From: Tatumella punctata
Lineage (GTDB): Bacteria > Pseudomonadota > Gammaproteobacteria > Enterobacterales > Enterobacteriaceae
NCBI RefSeq assembly: GCF_039523735.1
Contig: NZ_BAAAFW010000095.1
Coordinates: forward strand, 62,001-126,000
Direction of reading: 5' to 3'
DNA length: 64,000 nucleotides
The notes under the pieces are model-generated. The model worked only from the letters and a program-made list of their open reading frames with translations. It searched no databases and had not been told where the DNA came from. The first letter of the stretch is position 1. Every line of letters starts with the position of its first letter. Made by a program: the position numbers and the translations under genes. Below, piece by piece: positions 16,784 through 25,323 of the stretch.

Positions 16784-18538
16784 ATGTCTTTTACTCTGCG
16801 CCCTTATCAGCAGGAAGCGGTTGATGCAGCTATCCGCTATTTTCGCCACCATTCGCAACCTGCGGTGATCGTACTGCCTACCGGCGCGGGGAAAAGCCTG
16901 GTGATTGCCGAACTGGCCCGTAAAGCCCGCGGACGGGTACTGGTGCTGGCTCATGTTAAAGAACTGGTGGCGCAAAACCATGCAAAATATCAGGCGCTCG
17001 GCCTGACGGCCGATATTTTTTCTGCCGGCCTGCAGCAAAAAAAGAGCCGGCAGAAAGTAGTTTTCGGCAGTGTGCAATCCGTTGCCCGCAACCTTGATGC
17101 CTTTGATGCTGAATTTTCTCTGGTGATTGTCGATGAATGCCACCGGATCGCCGATGATACAGACAGTCAGTATCAGACTATCTTTAGCTTTTTGCGGCAG
17201 CGGCGTCCGGATCTGAAGCTACTGGGACTGACAGCCACCCCTTTCCGGCTGGGGAAAGGCTGGATCTATCACCTTCATTACCACGGGATGGTTCGCGGTG
17301 ATGCACAGGCTATGTTCTATGAGTGTATCTACGAACTGCCCCTGCGATACATGATCAAAAATGGTTATCTGGTTGAACCACAGCGGCTGGATATGCCGGT
17401 GGTGCACTATGATTTCTCGGCTTTATATGCCGCTAATCAGGGGCTGTTCAGTCAACGAGAGATGGATAAACAGCTGCAACAGCAACGCCGGGTGACGCCG
17501 GCCATTATCCGCCAGATTATCGAACTGTCGGAAGAGCGGCTGGGGGTGATGATTTTTGCTTCAACAGTGATGCATGCCAAAGAGATCCTCGGTTTATTGC
17601 CGGAACAGAGTGCCCTGATCAGTGGAGATACCCCGGCAAAAGAGCGCGATAAAACATTACAGGCATTTAAGCAACAACAGATCAAATATCTGGTCAATGT
17701 TTCGGTACTGACCACCGGATTCGATGCCCCCCATGTCGATGTCATTGCGATACTGCGCCCGACAGAATCTGTCAGTCTGTATCAGCAAATTGTCGGGCGT
17801 GGCCTGCGCCTGTCACAAAACAAAAAAGATTGTCTGATCCTCGATTATGCCGGTAATCCTCATGACCTGTTCAGCCCTGAAATTGGCAGTCCGAAAGGCT
17901 CCGCTGATAACCAGCCAGTGCAGGTGTTCTGCCCTGCCTGCGGTTTTGCCAATACTTTCTGGGGAAAAACAACCTCCGATGGCACGATTACCGAACATTT
18001 TGGCCGGCGCTGTCAGGGGATTATTGAAGCCCCTGATCAGCCACGCCAGCAGTGTGATTTTCGCTTCCGCTTCAAATCCTGCCCCCGGTGTAATGCAGAG
18101 AATGATATTGCGGCCCGGGTATGTCATCAGTGCCAGGGTATTCTGGCTGACCCCGACGATATGCTGAAAGCGGCACTCAGGCTCAAAGATGCCATGGTCC
18201 TGCGTTGTGCGGGAATGACATTACATACAGGGCAGGACAGCCGGGGTGAATGGCTAAAGGTTATTTACTATGATGAAGATGGCAGCGAAGTCAGCGAACT
18301 GTTCCGTTTGCACACCGCCGCACAGCGACATATTTTCGAATTACTGTTTATACGCCACCACCATAAAGCCCCCGGCACTCCCCTAAGCTGGCAACATGCG
18401 GTTGATTTGCCTGCCCTGAGCGATGCTTTCCGTTATCCTGATTTTATTGTTGCCCGTAAAAAAGGTCATTTCTGGCAAATCCGTCATAAAGTATTTGATT
18501 ATCAGGGGCGCTACCGTAAAGCGAATCAGTTACGCTGA
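16784..18538 (+). CDS. radD: RadD (YejH), superfamily 2 DNA helicase-like repair protein
   Basis: A cytoplasmic ATPase of helicase superfamily 2 that acts in recombinational repair; E. coli RadD interacts with SSB and stimulates RecA strand exchange. The 584 residues contain Walker A PTGAGKS near residue 35, DECHRI (motif II), LTATPFRLG (motif III), and motif VI QIVGRGLRLS. The C-terminal part has a zinc-binding region with CPACGFAN and CPRCN...CHQCQ. I take the ATG at 16784 (MSFTLRPYQ), which aligns with E. coli; an ATG at 16778 is a close alternative. There is no strong Shine-Dalgarno for either. Confidence 0.94.
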   Translation: MSFTLRPYQQEAVDAAIRYFRHHSQPAVIVLPTGAGKSLVIAELARKARGRVLVLAHVKELVAQNHAKYQALGLTADIFSAGLQQKKSRQKVVFGSVQSVARNLDAFDAEFSLVIVDECHRIADDTDSQYQTIFSFLRQRRPDLKLLGLTATPFRLGKGWIYHLHYHGMVRGDAQAMFYECIYELPLRYMIKNGYLVEPQRLDMPVVHYDFSALYAANQGLFSQREMDKQLQQQRRVTPAIIRQIIELSEERLGVMIFASTVMHAKEILGLLPEQSALISGDTPAKERDKTLQAFKQQQIKYLVNVSVLTTGFDAPHVDVIAILRPTESVSLYQQIVGRGLRLSQNKKDCLILDYAGNPHDLFSPEIGSPKGSADNQPVQVFCPACGFANTFWGKTTSDGTITEHFGRRCQGIIEAPDQPRQQCDFRFRFKSCPRCNAENDIAARVCHQCQGILADPDDMLKAALRLKDAMVLRCAGMTLHTGQDSRGEWLKVIYYDEDGSEVSELFRLHTAAQRHIFELLFIRHHHKAPGTPLSWQHAVDLPALSDAFRYPDFIVARKKGHFWQIRHKVFDYQGRYRKANQLR

Positions 18539-18561
18539 TGGCGGGAAACCGCTGAATTTAT

Positions 18562-18590
18562 TTGCCCGCCACAGGGGAAGCGGCTATAAT
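18562..18590 (+). promoter_or_regulatory. Sigma-70 promoter of rplY
   Basis: TTGCCC (18562-18567) and TATAAT (18585-18590) are separated by 17 bases, an excellent sigma-70 promoter starting right after radD. It predicts a transcript start near 18597. Confidence 0.8.
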
Positions 18591-18596
18591 GCCGCG

Positions 18597-18679
18597 CACT
18601 TTTACATTCGGTAAAAGTACATTCAAGATAACCTTCTGTTGCTGGGTCGCCTGTAGCAGAATTACAAAGAGAAATTAAG
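18597..18679 (+). promoter_or_regulatory. rplY leader, candidate L25 autoregulatory RNA
   Basis: The leader contains a perfect 8-bp hairpin, ACTTTTAC-ATTCG-GTAAAAGT (18598-18618), and a second stem-loop pairing TTCTGTTGC with GTAGCAGAA with wobbles (18634-18661). E. coli rplY is known to be repressed by its own product L25 through the 5' leader; the same control is inferred here from the two-hairpin layout. Confidence 0.6.
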
Positions 18680-18967
18680 ATGTTCACTATCAACGCAGAA
18701 GAACGTAAAGAGCAGGGTAAGGGTGCGAGCCGCCGCCTGCGTCGTACAGCTAACAAATTTCCGGCTATCATCTATGGCGGAAACGAAGCAGCTGTCGCTA
18801 TCGAACTGGACCATGATGTTGTTATCAACATGCAGACCAACCCTGAGTTCTATTCTGAAGTTCTGACCCTGGTTGTTGCCGGTAAAGAAACTAAAGTTAA
18901 AGTTCAGGCTGTTCAGCGTCACCCGTTCAAGCCAAAACTGCAACACATCGACTTCGTTCGCGCGTAA
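18680..18967 (+). CDS. rplY: 50S ribosomal protein L25
   Basis: Binds 5S rRNA (loop E region) in the large ribosomal subunit. The 95-residue protein is the short enterobacterial form without the CTC extension, beginning MFTINAEERKEQGKGASRRLRR and ending KLQHIDFVRA. AGAGAAATTAAG before the ATG supplies a moderate ribosome binding site. It has its own promoter and terminator, so it is monocistronic between radD and the convergent yejK. Confidence 0.97.
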   Translation: MFTINAEERKEQGKGASRRLRRTANKFPAIIYGGNEAAVAIELDHDVVINMQTNPEFYSEVLTLVVAGKETKVKVQAVQRHPFKPKLQHIDFVRA

Positions 18968-19051
18968 TTGCCCGATCAGTCAGTAAAAAACGCCGGGTAA
19001 TACCGATCTGTCAGAGCTGACATTAACGGTTAAACGATCAGGCGGTTGTAT

Positions 19052-19090
19052 AAAAATCCGCAATCTTTTACAAGGTTGCGGATTTTTTTA
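19052..19090 (+). terminator. Terminator of rplY
   Basis: AAAAATCCGCAA pairs with TTGCGGATTTTT across a loop, followed by a run of T. Classic rho-independent structure about 85 bases after the stop codon. Confidence 0.88.
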
Positions 19091-19356
19091 TGCTGCTAAG
19101 TCAGGCGACGCAGCCGTGTCTCCGTTTGCTCAGCCAGTATTCTCCGGGGTCTGAGCCCCTGCCCCACCGTTGCTGACCGCAAACGTTGTTCCGCAACTTA
19201 CCATCAACCCGCCAGCCTGATTCCGGGGTCAGCGGAAAGCTGCCACAGAGGGCAGAAGACAGAGTGCGGGAAAAAGAGACCGCAACACGGCAGGTTACGG
19301 CTTCTTTCTGACGGTTAACTGACAAATATGACGCGTAATCGCGCGTTTTTAGACAG

Positions 19357-20367
19357 TTATTTATTGTTTTCTCCGGTACGGCGTTGCAGCTGATCACGCA
19401 AATTCGGTGGCGTTCCTTTGATGGTCAGCGTATCCGTTGCCGGATCCCAGAAAATACGCTCACCCAGTAACATCGCATCAAAGCTGAGTGTCAGGCCGCC
19501 GCCACTGCCGGAAAATTTAGTTAACTGCCGCAGGGTACTGCGATCGGCAGGGAAACTCTCTTCCAGCGAATACTCCTGCTCGCGGGTAAAGGTTTCAAAA
19601 CTTTTATCGCCCATCGCTGGCAGTTCGCCAGACAGTTCCTGAACTGTAATTTCTTCCCCGGCTTGCAGCTGCTGGTTACAGTAGCTGTAAACCTGCTGAC
19701 GGTATTCCTGTCGTTGCTGTTTTCCCAGGCTGGCGTCTTCACAATAATCGTCCACTGCCTGCAACAGGCTGCGGTTCTGTGCTTTGGTGTCCAGCCCGAC
19801 ACTGGCCCCGAGGAAATCCATAAAGAAATCAGAGACTTTACGGCCAACACGCCCCCGTAAAAAGGTCAGGTAGCGTAATGATTCAGGCCGGGTTTCCCAT
19901 TCGGTCAGGTCGATCCTTGCCACAATATCCGCATGGTTAATGTCAAGATAGTGGGTGGTACTGATATCCAGTGTTTCGTTAATCCGCATACTGCTCTGGC
20001 TGTTAAGTACTGAAATCAGAAGATATTCTGTCGCCAGGTAACGGTAACGGGCAAACAACACTACACCGCCATCGGCAAAAGGATATTTCGCCAGTTCATC
20101 ACGTAAACGTCCGGTGGCCGCACGGCTGAAGGCTAAAAAATCCTGAGAACCCTTACGGCATTCACGCAATGTGTCAGCAAGTTCACTGTCTTCATTAAAC
20201 AGACCATAGGCTTTATTTTTAGCACTGTAGACACGATGTAGCTCTTCCAGCATATCAGCAACGGCTTCGCTGGCTGTCAGTAATGAATCGCGTAACACCA
20301 GCTCCAGTTGATCTTCACCACGTTTAATCAACTGATGGACGACAATCTGGTCAATATCCAGACTCAT
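19357..20367 (-). CDS. yejK: Nucleoid-associated protein YejK (NdpA)
   Basis: A 336-residue cytoplasmic protein of the 37-kDa nucleoid-associated family; E. coli YejK has 335 residues, binds the nucleoid and interacts with topoisomerase IV and gyrase. The N-terminus MSLDIDQIVVHQLIKRGEDQLELVLR is characteristic, and VARIDLTEWE and FLRGRVGRKVSDFF are conserved blocks. The ATG at 20367 has AAGGAGA upstream. It is divergent from yejL and convergent with rplY, as in E. coli. Confidence 0.95.
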   Translation of the reverse strand: MSLDIDQIVVHQLIKRGEDQLELVLRDSLLTASEAVADMLEELHRVYSAKNKAYGLFNEDSELADTLRECRKGSQDFLAFSRAATGRLRDELAKYPFADGGVVLFARYRYLATEYLLISVLNSQSSMRINETLDISTTHYLDINHADIVARIDLTEWETRPESLRYLTFLRGRVGRKVSDFFMDFLGASVGLDTKAQNRSLLQAVDDYCEDASLGKQQRQEYRQQVYSYCNQQLQAGEEITVQELSGELPAMGDKSFETFTREQEYSLEESFPADRSTLRQLTKFSGSGGGLTLSFDAMLLGERIFWDPATDTLTIKGTPPNLRDQLQRRTGENNK

Positions 20368-20621
20368 GGTAGACTCTCCTTCTCAATCAGGTGCGTATTC
20401 AACCATTGCCCTGCCCGTCTTTCAATGCTAATCCGCATTTAAGCTGCAGGGTGACCAGAAAACGATGGTGCAGGAAAATCGTGAAAACCGGGCCACAATA
20501 CGCTACAACAGTATTTAACAAAAATGCGCGGATTATTAAGTTAAACAGACAATAAAATTGCAGAAAAAAAGTGGCGTTTGCAGTAGAATGTCCGCCTTTT
20601 ACGACTTAGCAAACTGATATT

Positions 20622-20849
20622 ATGCCTCAATCATCCCGATATAGTGACGATCGCGTGGAACAACTCCTCGCCCAACTGGCAGAAGTGCTGGAAAAAGATC
20701 AGGCCCCGACCGACCTTTCCCTGATGGTGTTAGGCAATATGGTGACGAATCTGATTAACTCCAGCGTTGCACCGGCACAACGCCGCTCGATCGCCCGTAC
20801 CTTCGCGGAAGCCCTGCAGGCTTCGGTACGCGAAGATCATGCACACTAA
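20622..20849 (+). CDS. yejL: YejL, UPF0352 family protein
   Basis: A 75-residue acidic, helical protein of unknown function, the same length as E. coli YejL. Its opening PQSSRYSDDRVEQLLAQL and the block LMVLGNMVTNLIN identify the family. It lies 18 bases upstream of yejM on the same strand and is very probably co-transcribed with it. Confidence 0.93.
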   Translation: MPQSSRYSDDRVEQLLAQLAEVLEKDQAPTDLSLMVLGNMVTNLINSSVAPAQRRSIARTFAEALQASVREDHAH

Positions 20850-20867
20850 AGATATGACCCGATCAAT

Positions 20868-22622
20868 ATGGTAAACAACCAGCAGCGCTACAGGGAAAAA
20901 GTCTCTCAGATGATTAGCTGGGGCCACTGGTTTGCCCTGTTTAATATCTTTTTTGCACTCATTCTCGGTAGCCGTTATCTGCTGGTCACCGACTGGCCGG
21001 CCTCGCTGGCGGGCAGAATTTATGCTTACTGTAGCTGGATCGGGCATTTCAGTTTTCTGGTATTTGCCGCCTATTTACTGGTGATATTTCCGCTGACGTT
21101 TGTCGTGATGTCGCAGCGGCTGCTGCGGGCACTGTCGGCAATACTGGCGACCAGCGGGCTGACGTTACTGCTGGTCGATAGTGAAGTCTTCAATCGTTTT
21201 CATCTTCATCTGAATCCCGTGGTCTGGGATCTGGTCGTCAATCCCCAGCAGAGTGAAATGACCCGCGACTGGCAGTTAATGTTTATTGCCGTACCGCTGA
21301 TCTTTCTGGTGGAGATTCTTTTCGCCACCTGGAGCTGGCAGAAATTACGCAGCCTGAACCGGCGTAATTTCGGTAAACCGCTGGCGATACTGTTTATTGT
21401 CGCCTTCTTTTCCAGCCACCTGATGTATATCTGGGCGGATGCCAATTTTTACCGTCCCATCACCATGCAGCGGGCAAACCTGCCGTTATCCTATCCGATG
21501 ACTGCACGCCGCTTTCTGGAAAAACATGGTTTACTTGACCCGCAGGAATATCAGCGCCGTCTGATACAGCAGGGTGACCCGGATGCCGTCTCGGTTGCTT
21601 ATCCGTTAAGTGATATCAGTTTCCGGCAGAGCAGCACTCACCATAATCTGTTATTGATTACCGTCAATGCTATTAATGAAACGACGGTAGCCAGTGACTT
21701 CCCTGTACTGAATGAATTTGCCAGCCAGAATGTGCGTTTCACCAACCATTTCAGCTCCGGCACCACCGATGAAAACGGACTGTTTGGCCTGTTTTACGGT
21801 ATCTCCTCCAGCTATATGAATGGTATTCTGGCAACCCGCACGCCGTCAGCGTTGCTCAGTGCACTGAACAGCCGCGGTTATCAGTTTGGTCTGTTTTCTT
21901 CTGATGGTTTCAGCCAGTCACTCTATCGCCAGGCATTACTGGCAGATTACTCATTGCCGGCGGCCAGGCCACAGACAGACCAGCAGACCGTTTCACAATG
22001 GCAGGACTGGCTACAGAAACAACAACATTCTGCCACCCCCTGGTTCTCCTGGGTGTCGCTGGATGGCATCAATAATGACGGCAATAGTGATAATGCGCGT
22101 CAGAAAAATTACCTGAATTCGGCTAAAGCCACCGACCAGCAGATTGGAGAGATACTCTCCCAGCTGAAAAAAAGCGGAGAACTGGATAATACCGTAGTTA
22201 TTATTACTGCACGCCACGGTATGTCCCTGACCGACAGTAACAATAACCAGGATCGTCAGTTGCTGCAGGTCCCCCTGGTGGTCCACTGGCCATCGACACC
22301 CGCACAGTCAGTCACTAATCTGACCGACCATCAGGACGTCATGACAACCCTGATGCAAAGATTACTGCATGTAACCACCTCGCCGGAAGACTATTCTCAG
22401 GGTGAGGATCTTTTCAGTCCACAGCAGCAGCATCAGTGGGTGACCGGCAGTGATGACAGTAACCGGCTGATTATTACCACCCCGGCATCAACGCTGGTAC
22501 TGGATAATCAAGGTAATTACACCACTTATGACACAGCAGGCAACGAACTGAAAAATCAGCGCCCTGAACTGGGACTGTTATTACAGGTGCTGACAGAAGA
22601 AAAGCGCTTTATCGCAAACTGA
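20868..22622 (+). CDS. yejM: LapC/PbgA (YejM), inner-membrane regulator of lipopolysaccharide synthesis
   Basis: Senses lipopolysaccharide at the periplasmic face of the inner membrane and restrains LapB-FtsH proteolysis of LpxC, so tuning LPS synthesis. The 584 residues comprise five N-terminal membrane helices (about 1-190), a basic linker, and a periplasmic alkaline-phosphatase/sulfatase-fold domain that lacks a full active site in the family (FSSGTTDENGLFGLFYG, SDGFSQSLYRQ, ITARHGM). E. coli YejM has 586 residues and the same partner yejL. It is followed by tRNA-Pro. Confidence 0.95.
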   Translation: MVNNQQRYREKVSQMISWGHWFALFNIFFALILGSRYLLVTDWPASLAGRIYAYCSWIGHFSFLVFAAYLLVIFPLTFVVMSQRLLRALSAILATSGLTLLLVDSEVFNRFHLHLNPVVWDLVVNPQQSEMTRDWQLMFIAVPLIFLVEILFATWSWQKLRSLNRRNFGKPLAILFIVAFFSSHLMYIWADANFYRPITMQRANLPLSYPMTARRFLEKHGLLDPQEYQRRLIQQGDPDAVSVAYPLSDISFRQSSTHHNLLLITVNAINETTVASDFPVLNEFASQNVRFTNHFSSGTTDENGLFGLFYGISSSYMNGILATRTPSALLSALNSRGYQFGLFSSDGFSQSLYRQALLADYSLPAARPQTDQQTVSQWQDWLQKQQHSATPWFSWVSLDGINNDGNSDNARQKNYLNSAKATDQQIGEILSQLKKSGELDNTVVIITARHGMSLTDSNNNQDRQLLQVPLVVHWPSTPAQSVTNLTDHQDVMTTLMQRLLHVTTSPEDYSQGEDLFSPQQQHQWVTGSDDSNRLIITTPASTLVLDNQGNYTTYDTAGNELKNQRPELGLLLQVLTEEKRFIAN

Positions 22623-22697
22623 TTATTAATGAGTCAGTTAGCATAACCGGATATTGCAATCTGCAAAATTATCCGTACTATGTGGTGGCAACAGTAT

Positions 22698-22774
22698 CGG
22701 CACGTAGCGCAGCCTGGTAGCGCACTGTCATGGGGTGTCAGGGGTCGGAGGTTCAAATCCTCTCGTGCCGACCA
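22698..22774 (+). tRNA. proL: tRNA-Pro, anticodon GGG
   Basis: The 77 bases fold as a full cloverleaf: acceptor CGGCACG (22698-22704) with CGTGCCG (22764-22770), T-arm GGAGGTTCAAATCCTC, and encoded CCA at 22772-22774. The anticodon loop ATGGGGT carries GGG at 22732-22734, reading CCC/CCU proline codons. The anticodon stem CTGTC/GTCAG has an internal T-T mismatch. The gene sits just after yejM, the proL position in E. coli. Confidence 0.97.
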
Positions 22775-22816
22775 AATCATTATTCTGTTAGTACCGGTTA
22801 CTGATGGAAACCCCGC

Positions 22817-22855
22817 AAAAACCCGTATTCTCACTGAGTTTACGGGTTTTTTGTT
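22817..22855 (+). terminator. Terminator of tRNA-Pro
   Basis: AAAACCCGTA pairs with TACGGGTTTT and leads into a T-run, 43 bases after the tRNA. Confidence 0.85.
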
Positions 22856-23089
22856 GTCTGTTTCCGTAGTAATATCCATGCCGTGTCTCAGCGGCCCGCG
22901 AGCCCTCCTTCCTGTATCAAAACAGTTACCGCCATTCTTATACGCAGCTCTGCTGTCCGTGTGTAACGTTCAGCATCTGGTGCGGATAATCACAGCTGCA
23001 AGCAAAGTCATCAGCAGAGAATCAGAGGCCGAAAACCACTTATTCCATTAACCAGTAAGTTAACGTTGCCGCAGATTCGGGAGGTAACC
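22856..23089. other. Spacer between tRNA-Pro and the diguanylate cyclase
   Basis: No ORF with a credible start is seen here. The stretch has no clear direct copy of the tRNA 3' end, so there is no evidence of an integrative-element attachment site. It should contain the promoter of the GGDEF gene. Confidence 0.5.
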
Positions 23090-23995
23090 ATGAATATGAA
23101 AAATAATGACACCTTAATAGATTTCAAAGGAAAGCCGGGCCGGTTACTGTATTTCTCTTTCCTGACGTATACCCTGCTGACCCTGGCAGGGATTATCGTG
23201 CTGGCCGCAGCAACCACAGCTCTGTCAGACATCGAAAGCTATTTTTATATTGATTTTATCACGGCGGTAATGATTGCCTGGTTTTTATCCAAATCTCTGC
23301 GGACCCAGCCTTATGAGAGATACGTAGCGTTATTCAGAACCGGGTTATTTATTATATTTAACTGCCTGCTGGTTATTTTGCTCACCGGCCTCGACATATT
23401 ATCTGCCCGCTGTTCACTGGTCATTGTCTCTGTTGTGTTTATTCCGGCCATTTTGCTTATTATTACCTCATTTAACGAGTTTATTTCCTTCATAAACTTT
23501 AACTATAAATCCGCCGTTAACCTGTCTTTAACCGACGAACTGACCGGACTGCCAAACCGAAGAGCGTTAAACTTTACTCTCAGGGAATTGGAGAAAAAAG
23601 CAGCGACGGTATGTATCCTTGATATTGACCATTTCAAACGTATCAATGATTCCTTTGGCCATAAAATGGGTGACAAAGTGCTGATTTCTGTCGGTCTGGC
23701 GCTCAGTGAGTTCAGAGACGAAAACGTTTCTGTCGCCAGGTCGGGGGGGGAAGAGTTTTGCCTGATCATTAAAGATAACGTTGACGCTAATCAGGTTATC
23801 AGCAGGGTAAAAAAATCGCTGTCCATTGATTATAATAACGATATCAAAATCACTATCAGCGCCGGAGTGGCATCTAAAGGACGCAACGAAAACTTCACTT
23901 CTGCACTGATTTACGCGGATGAAGCCCTTTACCGTGCCAAACGAGAGGGTCGCGACTGTATCGTATTTGCGGACAACGGAACGATTCAAAGATAA
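23090..23995 (+). CDS. Membrane-anchored diguanylate cyclase (GGDEF domain)
   Basis: Predicted to make cyclic di-GMP from two GTP. The 301-residue protein has about four to five membrane helices in residues 17-140 and a C-terminal GGDEF domain. The domain shows DELTGLPNRRAL, DIDHFKRINDSFGH (metal and substrate residues) and the active-site GGEEF within ARSGGEEF, so it should be catalytically competent. I see no RxxD inhibitory site five residues before GGEEF. The ATG at 23090 has GGAGGT four bases upstream. The GGEEF codons contain a run of eight G (23743-23750). It occupies the place after proL that narP has in E. coli. Confidence 0.9.
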   Translation: MNMKNNDTLIDFKGKPGRLLYFSFLTYTLLTLAGIIVLAAATTALSDIESYFYIDFITAVMIAWFLSKSLRTQPYERYVALFRTGLFIIFNCLLVILLTGLDILSARCSLVIVSVVFIPAILLIITSFNEFISFINFNYKSAVNLSLTDELTGLPNRRALNFTLRELEKKAATVCILDIDHFKRINDSFGHKMGDKVLISVGLALSEFRDENVSVARSGGEEFCLIIKDNVDANQVISRVKKSLSIDYNNDIKITISAGVASKGRNENFTSALIYADEALYRAKREGRDCIVFADNGTIQR

Positions 23996-24067
23996 TCGCC
24001 GACAACGACGCAAAAAATGCGTTATATCGCAAAAAAATGCTGCGTCCCCGCGGGTTAACTGCTAAAT

Positions 24068-24087
24068 TACTGGTTATATAACCAGTA
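24068..24087 (+). promoter_or_regulatory. LexA (SOS) box of the dinI/msgA-like gene
   Basis: TACTGGTTATATAACCAGTA is a perfect 20-base palindrome with the CTGG-N8-CCAG form also seen in the E. coli ruvA SOS box. It lies 15 bases before the chosen start of a DinI-family gene, so SOS control is very likely. Confidence 0.85.
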
Positions 24088-24102
24088 ATGAGTGCCGCCA
24101 TC

Positions 24103-24345
24103 ATGTTTGTAGAATTAGTGTACGATAAACGCAATGTCGCCGGTCTGGAAAATGCCAGAGAGATTATCCTGGAAGAACTTACCCGCCGTGTACAACGTAT
24201 TTTCCCGGAAGCTGAGGTCAGAGTAAAACCGATGCAGACCAACGGACTGAACAGCGATGCCAGTAAGAGTGACCGGGAAAAACTTAACCGGATGCTGGAA
24301 GAGATGTTTGATGAGTCGGATATGTGGCTGGTAAACGAATACTGA
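24103..24345 (+). CDS. DinI-family protein, MsgA-like
   Basis: An 80-residue small acidic protein of the DinI family, whose founder modulates RecA filaments during the SOS response; the Salmonella MsgA branch was named for a role in macrophage survival. The sequence MFVELVYDKRNV, LEELTRRVQRIFP and the acidic tail EEMFDESDMWLVNE are characteristic of the MsgA type. I choose the ATG at 24103, which starts with MFVEL as in that group; an in-frame ATG at 24088 abuts the LexA box and adds five residues. Neither has a strong Shine-Dalgarno. Confidence 0.86.
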   Translation: MFVELVYDKRNVAGLENAREIILEELTRRVQRIFPEAEVRVKPMQTNGLNSDASKSDREKLNRMLEEMFDESDMWLVNEY

Positions 24346-24427
24346 TATTTTTACTGGCGACAGCAATACACTCCGGACCGCTCAGCCTGAAAAGTCCGCT
24401 ACAATATCGTCTGTTACGGCTGCCGGT

Positions 24428-24450
24428 AAAAAACCGGGGATTCCCCCCGG
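24428..24450 (-). terminator. Terminator of the doxX-like gene
   Basis: On the minus strand CCGGGG pairs with CCCCGG and is followed by six T, 20 bases after the stop codon. Confidence 0.8.
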
Positions 24451-24470
24451 CATTTCAGAAGGCTGCCCGC

Positions 24471-24884
24471 TTATTTACGGTCAATGGAGTATCTGCCCGG
24501 GCCGGTCAGCGCCAGTGCCAGGAAACCACCGGCAATACTGATGTTTTTATAGAAGTTAATCATGGCACCATACTGCGCCATTCCTGTCATATGCCAGTAC
24601 TGATGCCCCATCAGGCCTGTTGCAACAGTATAAACGGCCAGCACTATCGCCAGCGGGCGGGTGTAATAACCAGCAATAATCAGAACACCAAAAACCAGTT
24701 CAACGACCACCGCAACTACCGCCGCGACAGCAGGTAAAGGCGCACCCACTGATGCCATATAACCGATAGTCGCTTCAAAACCCGCCAGCTTTTCCCAGCC
24801 AAAAATGACAAACAACAGCATCAGTAAAATACGAGTCAGTAACAGAAGAGCATCACGATATTTTTCCAAAGACAGATATTGCAT
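24471..24884 (-). CDS. DoxX-family membrane protein
   Basis: A 137-residue inner-membrane protein with four hydrophobic segments and the DoxX landmarks LLMLLFVIFGWEKLAGF in helix 1 and ELVFGVLIIAGYYTRPLA in the middle. It resembles the short YphA/YqjF type of E. coli. DoxX proteins have been linked to redox or thiol stress in some bacteria, but no enzymatic role is established for this branch. GAGG lies eight bases before the ATG. A LysR gene lies upstream on the same strand, 439 bases away. Confidence 0.82.
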   Translation of the reverse strand: MQYLSLEKYRDALLLLTRILLMLLFVIFGWEKLAGFEATIGYMASVGAPLPAVAAVVAVVVELVFGVLIIAGYYTRPLAIVLAVYTVATGLMGHQYWHMTGMAQYGAMINFYKNISIAGGFLALALTGPGRYSIDRK

Positions 24885-25323
24885 ATTAATTACCTCAGGG
24901 TTAATTGCTTATACCGCGGCTCTCCGCTGCGGAAAGTATATTGATAAGTATTGAAATTATTACGTTTCTTACATGAAATAAAGAGAAGGCAGGCTCAGGA
25001 TCGTTCCGTGTTCTCTGGTGCACTGATGTTACATCAACCATATTGAACATCAACACAGCAGATTGATAATCACTGTCCCTCCTCAGGTGACAATAAGGGC
25101 TGGAAAAACTGCCGGGCCGGCTAACATGAACAGTACAATTCGTCAGTCAGCAAACAGGAATTAAACATATTAATTTCTAAAACAACACGTTAATAAATTC
25201 ATTGATAAACTATCGGTGAAAATCAGAATAAATATTCCCCGGACAATAATCATCAGTATTTTTGAATAAGTTGAGCAGAGAATTATAAGAAGATAGATTG
25301 CCTGCCACAGGCTGCCTGTGCTT
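24885..25323. other. Intergenic region between the LysR gene and the doxX-like gene
   Basis: An AT-rich 439-base spacer upstream of the doxX-like gene with no ORF I can support. It must contain the doxX promoter. Neither strong hairpins nor recognisable operators were found. Confidence 0.5.

Noticed and set aside
16601..17143. 180-codon minus-strand frame spanning the rsuA start and radD
   Set aside because: Overlaps two conserved genes and their divergent promoter region; shadow frame.
19101..19397. 98-codon frame on the minus strand between rplY and yejK
   Set aside because: It overlaps the 3' end of yejK in another frame, has no family resemblance and no convincing ribosome site.
22680..23051. 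123-codon frame on the plus strand
   Set aside because: It runs straight through tRNA-Pro and its terminator, so it is not coding.
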